Below are positions 1 to 6,083 of a stretch of 6,083 nucleotides of DNA, in pieces. Below the pieces are notes generated by a model. The model was given only the letters and a program-made list of their open reading frames with translations, was not told the origin of the DNA and searched no databases. The translations under genes and the position numbers were made by a program. The stretch lies in assembly GCA_007120095.1 (NCBI GenBank), contig SKOM01000091.1, forward strand, positions 1-6,083, in the 5' to 3' direction. This DNA is from Candidatus Competibacteraceae bacterium. GTDB taxonomy: Bacteria; Pseudomonadota; Gammaproteobacteria; Competibacterales; Competibacteraceae. The stretch's first letter is position 1, and the number at the start of each line of letters is the position of its first letter.

Positions 1-2063
1 GCCGGTGCTTCCTCAGCAGCAATATCTGCCGTATCAATTAATACCCGCCAATGTCCTCCATTATTTTCTTCCGGCAACTGGAACGGAACGGATTCGTGAG
101 CCGCGTTAAGCAATACCAAAAAGGTGTCATCCAGCTCCTGTTCACCGCGAGTGGTTAAATGCATCAAACCGGCCTCACCACTGAGTCTCATGCCCAGTGC
201 CTTAGCCTGGGGATCTTGCCAATCGGCCTCTTCCATCTCCGCACCGTCAGGCCGTAGCCACATGACATCCTTGACTCCAGTGCCAGGAATTAACTGGCCT
301 TGAAAAAAGCGGTTGCGATGAAACACGATATGGTCGCGACGCAGAGCCACTAAGCGTTGCGTATAGGCTAACAGGGCTTGACCTTCTTCCTCGCCAATCG
401 CGTTCCAATCTAACCAACTGACCTCATTATCTTGGCAATAGGCGTTATTATTGCCGTTTTGGGTGCGCCCAAACTCATCTCCGGCCACCAACATGGGTAC
501 ACCCTGCGACAGCAATAAGGTAGCCAGTAAATTCCGCATTTGCTGCAAACGTAAGCTGCTGATTTCAGGGTCATCCGTGGCACCTTCAACCCCACAATTC
601 CAACTGCGGTTGTTATCGCTGCCGTCTTGGTTATCTTCCTGATTAGCCATGTTGTGCTTGTCGTTATAACTGACTAAATCTCTCAGGGTAAAGCCATCAT
701 GCGTCGTGACCAGATTAATACTGGCCCAGGTGCGGCGACCACGGCGGTCATAGATATCCGCTGAGCCGGATAGCCGCGAGGCCAGGGCGGCGAGCTGACC
801 TTCATCGCCTTTCCAATAGCGGCGCACGGTATCCCGGTATTGATCATTCCATTCCGCCCAACCGGGAGGGAATTGTCCGACCTGATAGCCGCCCATGCCG
901 GTATCCCAAGGCTCAGCAATCAATTTCACGCCCGATAGCACCGGATCCTGAGCAATGGCATCGAGAAAACTCGACTGATTGCTGAACTCACCATCAACCC
1001 GGGCCAAAGTCGTCGCCAAATCAAAACGAAAGCCGTCAACCCCCATGTCCTGCACCCAGTAGCGCAGCGAGTCGGTCACCATGCGCAATACCTGCGGATG
1101 GCGTAACTCCAAGGCATTACCGGTACCTGTAAAGTCATTGTAGTATCGGGCATCATCCATCAGGTAATAATACGAGTTGTTGTCAATGCCTCGGAACGAT
1201 AAGGTCGGCCCGAGATGATTGCCTTCAGCCGTATGGTTGTACACCACATCCAACAGCACTTCGATGTTGGCATCGTGCAGGTGTTGTACAAAGGTCTTAA
1301 AGGCATTCAACTCACCCGTTTCCAGGTATTCAGGATGCGGTGCAAAAAATCCGATGGAATTATAGCCCCAGTAATTGCGCAGGCCACGATCAACCAGATG
1401 ACGATCATGCACAAAAGCATGGACGGGCAGTAATTCCACAGCGGTAATACCGAGATCACGCAGATAATCCACCACCGGAGCGGCACTCAAGGCGGCAAAT
1501 GTACCCCGATCTTCAGCGGGCAACTGCGGATGTCTCATGGTAAAACCGCGCACATGCAACTCATAGATAATGGTTTCATGCCAAGGACGCGGATCAGGCC
1601 GTCGCCCCCAGGTAAAGGCCAGGTCAACAACGCGGCATTTAGGCATATAGGGGGCGCTGTCACGGATATCAAACGATAAATCGCCCAGTTCATCACCGAC
1701 CCGATAACCAAACAACGCATCGTGCCAGCGCAGTCGGCCACCCAAGGCTTTGGCGTAAGGATCCAGTAACAGCTTATGGTGATTAAACCGGTGCCCTGCT
1801 TCCGGCTGGTAGGGGCCATACACGCGATACCCATACAGTTGACCGGGTTGGACATCAGGCAGGTAACAATGCCAAATTTCATGGGTGTATTCCGGCATCG
1901 GGATACGCACCAGTTCGCGCCGACCGTCGGCGTCGAACAAACACAATTCGACTTTTTCGGCATGGGCGGAGAACAAGGCAAAATTGACACCTGAACCGTC
2001 CCAAGTTGCCCCTAACGGGGTGGGTAAACCCGGCCAGACGCGATAATGTGTTGCTATTGTCAT
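1..2063 (-). CDS. glgX: Glycogen debranching enzyme GlgX (GH13 isoamylase-type), C-terminus cut off by the window edge
   Basis: Hydrolyses alpha-1,6 branches of phosphorylase-trimmed glycogen in the cytoplasm, releasing malto-oligosaccharides. 687 codons are visible and remain open at the window start; related proteins run about 660-720 residues, so only a short C-terminal tail is missing. An N-terminal CBM48-like beta domain (GVNFALFSAHAEKVEL, from residue 25) precedes the GH13 barrel. IYELHVRGF starts at residue 166. The four GH13 regions are present: DVVYNH (272-277), GFRFDLA with nucleophile Asp348, IAEPWD with acid/base Glu384, and TTHDG with Asp456. GlgX signatures follow: SWNCGVEG (487-494) and GDEFGRTQNGNNNAY (from 528). 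I traced the frame through without a break. The ATG at 2063 is supported by an in-frame TAA three codons upstream (2072-2070); a weak GAG (2076-2074) sits 10 nt before it. A TreX-like role in trehalose synthesis is possible if treY/treZ lie beyond the left edge. Confidence 0.96.
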   Translation of the reverse strand, partial: MTIATHYRVWPGLPTPLGATWDGSGVNFALFSAHAEKVELCLFDADGRRELVRIPMPEYTHEIWHCYLPDVQPGQLYGYRVYGPYQPEAGHRFNHHKLLLDPYAKALGGRLRWHDALFGYRVGDELGDLSFDIRDSAPYMPKCRVVDLAFTWGRRPDPRPWHETIIYELHVRGFTMRHPQLPAEDRGTFAALSAAPVVDYLRDLGITAVELLPVHAFVHDRHLVDRGLRNYWGYNSIGFFAPHPEYLETGELNAFKTFVQHLHDANIEVLLDVVYNHTAEGNHLGPTLSFRGIDNNSYYYLMDDARYYNDFTGTGNALELRHPQVLRMVTDSLRYWVQDMGVDGFRFDLATTLARVDGEFSNQSSFLDAIAQDPVLSGVKLIAEPWDTGMGGYQVGQFPPGWAEWNDQYRDTVRRYWKGDEGQLAALASRLSGSADIYDRRGRRTWASINLVTTHDGFTLRDLVSYNDKHNMANQEDNQDGSDNNRSWNCGVEGATDDPEISSLRLQQMRNLLATLLLSQGVPMLVAGDEFGRTQNGNNNAYCQDNEVSWLDWNAIGEEEGQALLAYTQRLVALRRDHIVFHRNRFFQGQLIPGTGVKDVMWLRPDGAEMEEADWQDPQAKALGMRLSGEAGLMHLTTRGEQELDDTFLVLLNAAHESVPFQLPEENNGGHWRVLIDTADIAAEEAP

Positions 2064-2106
2064 AATTATTTAACTCATTCCGGCACTCAAGAAGCGCGTG
2101 ATGGTC

Positions 2107-2135
2107 GCATCCTGCCCCCCTATTGGGCAGGATGC
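2107..2135. repeat. Perfect 11-bp inverted repeat upstream of glgX
   Basis: GCATCCTGCCC (2107-2117) and GGGCAGGATGC (2125-2135) are exact reverse complements separated by the 7-nt loop CCCTATT. The element lies 44 bp upstream of the glgX start, between divergent genes. Neither side is followed by a T-run, so it does not look like an intrinsic terminator. It could be an operator for a dimeric regulator, a hairpin in the glgX leader RNA, or one copy of a dispersed intergenic repeat; the sequence alone does not decide. Confidence 0.8.
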
Positions 2136-2157
2136 AATCCGATGATTGCCAACAAAC

Positions 2158-2166
2158 TGTAATAAT
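2158..2166 (+). promoter_or_regulatory. Weak candidate extended -10 promoter for the small membrane protein gene
   Basis: TGT followed by AATAAT resembles a sigma-70 extended -10 (TGnTATAAT) with one mismatch in the hexamer. No recognisable -35 lies 16-18 bp upstream. It would start transcription near 2173, a short distance before the ATG codons at 2203, 2233 and 2242. Such AT-rich matches occur by chance, so this is only a candidate. Confidence 0.25.
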
Positions 2167-2202
2167 GAGATCGACACTTTGCAAATTTTGCATGAACAGG
2201 CC

Positions 2203-2436
2203 ATGATTGCGCTCGTCGACCTATCACACACTATGCCGCCCATGACCGCACAAATTTTTGGCTTGATTTTAATCGTTCTTGGTATTTTCGATTTAGCGCT
2301 GGCAGGGGTATTGCGCAGCAAACTGCGCAAACTCCCGCAAACGCCACCACGTCTTGCCCGTTGGGTGGTCATTATCACTTACATCATGGGTGGTCTGGCC
2401 ATCCTGGCCGGGATTTTGGTATTGCTATTGGGGTGA
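2203..2436 (+). CDS. Small two-helix membrane protein, function unknown
   Basis: I do not recognise this family. With the ATG at 2203 it has 77 residues: a first hydrophobic helix (about 18-37, including IFGLILIVLGIFD), a strongly basic loop (38-53, with Arg/Lys at 38, 40, 42, 43, 50 and 53), and a second helix (about 54-76, including YIMGGLAILAGILVLLLG) running to the C-terminus. By the positive-inside rule the loop faces the cytoplasm and both ends are periplasmic. The start is uncertain: the frame is open from a TTG at 2146, a TTG at 2179 has a GAG 9 nt upstream, and ATGs at 2233 and 2242 are alternatives. The last would give a compact 64-residue protein beginning MTAQIFGL, and none of the ATGs has a good ribosome site. 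It diverges from glgX and converges on the RND gene, overlapping it by 12 bp. Its clean helix-loop-helix pattern argues for a real gene. Confidence 0.62.
   Translation: MIALVDLSHTMPPMTAQIFGLILIVLGIFDLALAGVLRSKLRKLPQTPPRLARWVVIITYIMGGLAILAGILVLLLG
2311..2330. repeat. Perfect 8-bp inverted repeat inside the small membrane protein gene
   Basis: TTGCGCAG (2311-2318) and CTGCGCAA (2323-2330) are exact reverse complements around a CAAA loop. It falls in the codons of the basic loop, and on the other strand about 95 nt past the RND stop codon. No T-run follows on either strand, so it is not a standard terminator. It could still form a hairpin at the 3' end of the RND transcript; the alternation of Leu and basic codons may also produce it by chance. 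Confidence 0.5.
2425..2436. other. Tail-to-tail overlap of convergent genes
   Basis: The small membrane protein gene ends with TGA at 2434-2436 on the plus strand, and the RND gene ends with TAG at 2427-2425 on the minus strand, so their last codons share 12 bp. There is no room for a dedicated terminator between them. A short GGGTG/CACCC stem with a 3-nt loop (2431-2443) sits here, but it has no T-run on either side. Confidence 0.6.
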
Positions 2437-5400
2437 GGCACCCATACGCTCCGCCAGTCGTTCATGTACCGCTAACAGGGCCGGGATCACCACCAGCACC
2501 AGCAGAGTTGCCGAGATCAAACCAAACACGATGGATACGGCCATAGGGATTAAAAACTGTGCCTGCACCGAACGTTCAAACAATAAGGGCACCAAACCCA
2601 CCACGGTGGTCATGGACGTCAATAATACCGCGCGCAACCGTTGGCAGGCCGCTTCGACAATCGCGGCATCGCGAGTCAGTCCGTCACGAGTCAGGGTCTG
2701 ATAAAAGCTGACCAGAATAATCGAGTTGTTCACCACAATGCCGGTCAAGCCAAACAGCCCGAACAGCGATAAAATCGTGAGATCAATCCCCAACAGCCAA
2801 TGCCCGACCAGCGCCCCCAACAGCCCAAAGGGAATGATCGCCATGACAACCAGCGGCCAGCCATAAGAGCTGAATATCCAAGCTAAAATTAGATAAATAA
2901 GCCCTAGGGCGAAAAACAAGCCCGTGCGCATATCGGCAATGGTTTCAGCCTGATCAGCGGCTCGCCCTTCGTAAGATGTCACCACCCCATAGCGCATTTC
3001 CAGCTCTGGCAAGACATCCTGAGCCAGTTGTTCACGAATTCTACCGGCATTATTAACCTGACGATCGACTTCAGCGGACACCTGCACCGCCAGGCGCCCC
3101 TCGGCATGGCGCAGGGTCTCGAACCCCTGGCGTGGCACGAGTTTAGCCACCGTGTCCAAGGGCACCGCCGTGCCGTCTGGCAGCAGCACCCGAAAGCGTT
3201 CTAAGGTCACCCCTCGCAAGCGTTCGGCATCGGGCAAGCGCACCTGCACTTCCAGTTCATCAAGACCATCTTGAAAAATCTGTACCCGGCGGCCATCAAA
3301 AGCGGAACGCAGTTGCCACCCCAGCGACTCCGGGGTCAACCCCAAGGCCAAGCCTTCAGGTTTAATCTGATAAATCAGTTGCTCACGCCCAAAGGGCATA
3401 TTGTCTTCCACCGCAAACACCCCAGCATAATCCCGCATGGCCTCAGCCAATTCGAGTGCCGCCGCCTTGATTTGATCAGGATCATCACCCGTAATCCGGG
3501 CTTCTAAATCCCGACCCGGTGGCCCGGCCTGGCGCTCGCTAATAGAAAAATTCTCCACGCCCGCAGGAGGCTGCAATCGCGCCTGCCACGCTTGGATCAG
3601 CTCAGTGTTACGCACCGTGCGTTGATCGGGAGAGATCAACTCCACCAGCACCGTACCGAATTGATCACCCGAGTGCGCTGGTGCGCCTCCCCCGCCCGAG
3701 GCACCTACCCCAACCCGTACGACTGAATGGCGGATTAATCCCCCACCCAGTTCGGCTTCGGTGGCGTACAGCGCGGTTTCAATCTCTTCTAAAAACTGCT
3801 CCACCCGCTGGGGTGGCGTGCCTGCCACAAAACCGACATTAGCATTAATGACCGTGCCTTCTGGAGAAGGGAAAAAAGTGAACCCAATTCGTCCCCCGGC
3901 CAGCAGACCAAAGGATAAAATCAGCAAAGCGACAGCAATACTCAAGGTCATACCGGAATACTGCACAGCGCGGCTGACCAAGCGGCGAAAATACTGATCA
4001 CGAAAGCGTTCAAAACCGTGATCGAAGCGTGCGCGTAAGCTGGTCGGTGGGGGAGGCTGTAAATGACATAATACGTGCTGCAATTGAGCAGGTAAAATCA
4101 AAAAGCTAATGATTAATGTGGCTAAAATCACACAGACCACCACCAGCGGAATTTCAAATAAGATATTACCGATCACCCCGCCGACCAACATCAGCGGTAA
4201 AAACGCCGCCACAGTAGTCAATGAGGCCGAGATCACCGGCGCGAACATGCGCATCGCGCCCTGATAGGCGGCTTCCTGGGCACTAACTCCCCGCTGATGC
4301 AGGGCATAGGCGTGTTCGCTAACCACAATGGCATTATCAACGATAATCCCCAGAGCCATGATGAAACCGAACAAGGACATCATATTAATGCTGCCACCCG
4401 CCAGCCATAGCGCTAGAAACGCTGTGGTAAACGCAACCGGAATCCCGATGGCCACGCGCAGTGCCAGCCGTCCGTTGAGAAATAAAAATAACATCCCCAG
4501 CACCAGCATCAGACCACCGAGACCGTTTTTCAGCAATAACATGATGCGTTCGTAGATCAACTCCCAGAACTCATCGAGCACCAGCAAACGGATACCGGGG
4601 GGCAAAGTCGGTTCAGTCTCCTGTAGCCAATCCGCAAACAGCGCTGAATTTTGCAAAGCATCGGCATTTTCCGTGCGCTGCAATTGCAATTCTACCGCTG
4701 GCTGACCGGCGTAATACACCCGGACCTGACTATCGCGGGGGCGGCGCTCAATCTCGGCGATATCGCCGAGGCGCAGATAACCGCGTTCGGTATCAGCGAG
4801 CAAGGCCAGACCGGCGAAACCCAAGGCATCACGCTGCTGATCCAGACTGCGCAGTTGGCGGGCGGTATCATCGCGCCCGGCAATGCCAGCGGGTAAATCA
4901 CGACTTAATGCGGCAATACGCTCGGCAATTTGATCCAGGCTCATGCCCAGTTCCAATAGCTGCGCCAAGGGCACCTGAATGACGATTTCTTCTTCCGGTA
5001 AACCCGTAAAATCGATCCGGGCGATACCGCGATCCAGTAATTCCTGTTCAAACTGGCGCACTAAGGGTCGCAGTTCCTGCAAAGTATCGGGTCCGGTAAC
5101 CAATAAGCGCGTGACCGGCTCATAGCGAATAACCCGCCGCACCACCGGTTCCTCAGCGGCCTCAGGCAAGTTCCGCTGTTGGGCGACCACATCTTTGACC
5201 TGATCCAGTGCTAATCCCATATCGGTAGAAGCGGCAAATTCCAAAGTGACCGACGCAATACCCAGCGCCGAGGTGGAGGTCATGGTGCGCAGCCCATCGA
5301 GGCTGCGTAACTCTTGTTCCAACGGTACGATAATCCCGGTTTCGACATCTTCGGCACTGGCACCGCTCCAGACGATCTGCACGGTGATGATGTCCAGTGC

Positions 5401-5529
5401 AAAATTAGGGAAGAACTGGGTATTGAGTTGATTCAACGCCCAAGCACCCGATAACAACATCAGCACCATCAACAGCACTGATGCCAAGCGGTGGCGCAAA
5501 AATAAACCGATCAGACCAGAGGGACTCAT
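2425..5529 (-). CDS. RND-superfamily efflux permease (AcrB/ACR_tran-type), full length
   Basis: Inner-membrane, proton-driven RND exporter of 1034 residues, the usual length for AcrB-type pumps. The two-fold layout is clear: TM1 (about 12-34), a large periplasmic porter loop (about 35-330) with the early FFPNF motif at 39-43, TM2-TM6 (about 335-480), a cytoplasmic linker with QPPPPT (491-496), TM7 (about 527-545), a second periplasmic loop (about 546-867) and TM8-TM12 (about 868-1020). TM4 carries GIIVDNAIVV: Asp398 matches AcrB Asp407, while Asn399 replaces Asp408. TM10 carries GIVVNNSIILV, with Asn934 where AcrB has Lys940. A glycine-rich stretch, GVGASGGGG, lies at 607-615. The ATG overlaps the stop of the AEC gene and has no evident ribosome site of its own, suggesting coupled translation. 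No adaptor (MFP) gene adjoins it in this window. Substrate cannot be inferred; membership of PF00873 is very likely, a heavy-metal (CusA-like) role is not indicated. Confidence 0.95.
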   Translation of the reverse strand: MSPSGLIGLFLRHRLASVLLMVLMLLSGAWALNQLNTQFFPNFALDIITVQIVWSGASAEDVETGIIVPLEQELRSLDGLRTMTSTSALGIASVTLEFAASTDMGLALDQVKDVVAQQRNLPEAAEEPVVRRVIRYEPVTRLLVTGPDTLQELRPLVRQFEQELLDRGIARIDFTGLPEEEIVIQVPLAQLLELGMSLDQIAERIAALSRDLPAGIAGRDDTARQLRSLDQQRDALGFAGLALLADTERGYLRLGDIAEIERRPRDSQVRVYYAGQPAVELQLQRTENADALQNSALFADWLQETEPTLPPGIRLLVLDEFWELIYERIMLLLKNGLGGLMLVLGMLFLFLNGRLALRVAIGIPVAFTTAFLALWLAGGSINMMSLFGFIMALGIIVDNAIVVSEHAYALHQRGVSAQEAAYQGAMRMFAPVISASLTTVAAFLPLMLVGGVIGNILFEIPLVVVCVILATLIISFLILPAQLQHVLCHLQPPPPTSLRARFDHGFERFRDQYFRRLVSRAVQYSGMTLSIAVALLILSFGLLAGGRIGFTFFPSPEGTVINANVGFVAGTPPQRVEQFLEEIETALYATEAELGGGLIRHSVVRVGVGASGGGGAPAHSGDQFGTVLVELISPDQRTVRNTELIQAWQARLQPPAGVENFSISERQAGPPGRDLEARITGDDPDQIKAAALELAEAMRDYAGVFAVEDNMPFGREQLIYQIKPEGLALGLTPESLGWQLRSAFDGRRVQIFQDGLDELEVQVRLPDAERLRGVTLERFRVLLPDGTAVPLDTVAKLVPRQGFETLRHAEGRLAVQVSAEVDRQVNNAGRIREQLAQDVLPELEMRYGVVTSYEGRAADQAETIADMRTGLFFALGLIYLILAWIFSSYGWPLVVMAIIPFGLLGALVGHWLLGIDLTILSLFGLFGLTGIVVNNSIILVSFYQTLTRDGLTRDAAIVEAACQRLRAVLLTSMTTVVGLVPLLFERSVQAQFLIPMAVSIVFGLISATLLVLVVIPALLAVHERLAERMGASPQ
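4753..4770. repeat. Perfect 18-bp palindrome inside the RND gene
   Basis: CTCGGCGATATCGCCGAG reads the same on both strands with no loop. It lies in the codons of LGDIAEIE (RND residues 254-261), a conserved type of segment in the porter domain, so the symmetry may simply come from the codons chosen for Gly-Asp-Ile-Ala. A regulatory role is not supported by its position deep in a coding region. Confidence 0.4.
5526..5529 (-). promoter_or_regulatory. ATGA start/stop overlap coupling the AEC and RND genes
   Basis: Read on the minus strand, TTATGAGT holds both the TGA stop of the AEC gene (5528-5526) and the ATG start of the RND gene (5529-5527). The bases just upstream show no Shine-Dalgarno match, which fits terminating ribosomes re-initiating on the RND message. 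This makes one operon with the AEC gene first and the RND gene second. Confidence 0.85.
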
Positions 5530-6083
5530 AACAGCGCCATCAACAAGGTCAGCGTCACCACACTGGCCAAAGTCGAGAACAACACCGCCATGGTCACAAA
5601 ATGCGGCAATAATTTATGCTCCATGGCCACCAGCAAAGCCAGCACGGCGGTCGGCATGCTGGCTTGGAGAATTCCCGCTACCCGCGCCGTATCGGTCAGG
5701 GCAAACGGAATCGCCAGCAGTAAGGCGATGATCGGCGCCCCCAGCAGGCGCACCCCGGTAGACATGAGCATATCGCGGTCGATACGAATCCGAGGTGCTG
5801 TGGAAAGCTGTACCCCCAGGGTTACCAATAACGTCGGCACCATGGCCGAACCGAGTAAATCGGCACTGCGGGCGATGAATAGCGGTGGCGCTATAGTGCT
5901 CGCATTAAAAGCAATGGCCGGTACCAAGGCGATTAAAGCCGGGGTTTTCAACACCGACAACAGGGCATGGCCGCTGCCGCCGCGATGCCAACTGGCAGCC
6001 GTTACGCTGATGATAAACGCCGTGACAATCACCGCTAAGAAATACACCGTCGCCGGCACTAAAGCCTCGCGGCCGAGATGAAA
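5526..6083 (-). CDS. AEC-family transporter (auxin efflux carrier-like), N-terminus cut off by the window edge
   Basis: Inner-membrane permease of the AEC family (Mem_trans, PF03547); members export or exchange organic acids such as malate or malonate, but the substrate here cannot be told. The 185 visible residues form the C-terminal part of a protein usually near 300 residues. The frame stays open to the window end with FHLGREAL before a GTG at 6059, and that segment matches the family's usual Gly-Glu/Arg-rich lead into a helix, so the GTG is an internal Val rather than the start. Characteristic features, numbered from the edge, are GSAMVPTLLVTLGVQL (78-93), LQASMPTAVLALLVA (139-153) and FSTLASVVTLTLLMALL (169-185, the C-terminus). 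About five hydrophobic helices are visible: 13-28, 47-60, 77-92, 112-128 and 155-185, the last probably two segments. It lies directly upstream of the RND gene with a 4-bp overlap. Confidence 0.9.
   Translation of the reverse strand, partial: FHLGREALVPATVYFLAVIVTAFIISVTAASWHRGGSGHALLSVLKTPALIALVPAIAFNASTIAPPLFIARSADLLGSAMVPTLLVTLGVQLSTAPRIRIDRDMLMSTGVRLLGAPIIALLLAIPFALTDTARVAGILQASMPTAVLALLVAMEHKLLPHFVTMAVLFSTLASVVTLTLLMALL

Noticed and set aside
1535..1990. Minus-strand open frame of 151 residues within glgX
   Set aside because: It is a different frame of the same strand as glgX. The glgX frame carries the conserved sequence here and runs through without a break.
2109..2152. Minus-strand sigma-70 promoter for glgX, using TTGGCA (2152-2147) or TTGCAT (2137-2132) as a -35 box
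   Set aside because: At 16-18 bp spacing the -10 positions read TGCCCA, CTGCCC or CAGGAT, too poor to support a call.
1879..2378. Two minus-strand open frames crossing the glgX 5' end and the intergenic region
   Set aside because: Both overlap better candidates (glgX, the small membrane protein), have Cys/Arg-rich low-quality translations and no recognisable motif.
2431..2443. GGGTG/CACCC hairpin as a bidirectional terminator between the convergent genes
   Set aside because: The stem is only 5 bp and no T-run follows on either strand.
2354..2701. Plus-strand open frame of 115 residues across the small gene and the RND 3' end
   Set aside because: Ser/Thr/Asn-rich translation without domain character, mostly antisense to the RND gene; a shadow.
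6057..6059. GTG as the start codon of a short 177-residue AEC protein
   Set aside because: The frame is open upstream to the window end and the extra residues fit the AEC family, whose members are near 300 residues; the gene is cut by the window, not naturally short.
5590..6081. Long plus-strand open frame of 163 residues opposite the AEC gene
   Set aside because: It lies antisense to a well-supported transporter, its translation is rich in Ala/Ser/Arg/Thr with no domain pattern, and it is explained by the codon use of the real gene.

Overview
The window looks like ordinary chromosomal DNA from a Gram-negative bacterium, most likely a gammaproteobacterium. This rests on an inner-membrane RND pump, a GlgX-type debranching enzyme of proteobacterial character, dense gene packing and moderate GC. 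The lineage is an inference from the look of the proteins; no rRNA or taxonomic marker is present. I saw no mobile element, CRISPR array, tRNA, rRNA or toxin/defence gene.

Layout: (1) 1-2063, minus strand: glgX, glycogen debranching enzyme (GH13/CBM48), complete at its N-terminus and cut at its C-terminus by the window start. (2) 2064-2202: a short divergent intergenic region with a perfect 11-bp inverted repeat (2107-2135) and a weak promoter candidate facing right. (3) About 2203-2436, plus strand: a small unrecognised membrane protein, predicted as a two-helix hairpin with a basic loop; its 3' end overlaps the next gene tail-to-tail by 12 bp. (4) 2425-5529, minus strand: a full-length 1034-residue RND efflux permease. 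(5) 5526-6083, minus strand: the C-terminal 185 residues of an AEC-family (auxin efflux carrier-like) transporter, cut at its N-terminus by the window end. Its stop codon overlaps the RND start in an ATGA junction, so the two are almost certainly co-transcribed and translationally coupled.

Two functional blocks sit side by side: storage-polysaccharide catabolism (glgX) and a transport operon (AEC permease then RND permease). Nothing in the sequence ties them together functionally. No periplasmic adaptor (MFP) or outer-membrane factor for the RND pump lies between or downstream of these genes; if there is one in this operon it must lie upstream of the AEC gene, beyond the right edge. The least explained parts are the small membrane protein, the inverted repeat upstream of glgX, and the substituted proton-relay residues of the RND protein. 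I found no convincing new system.
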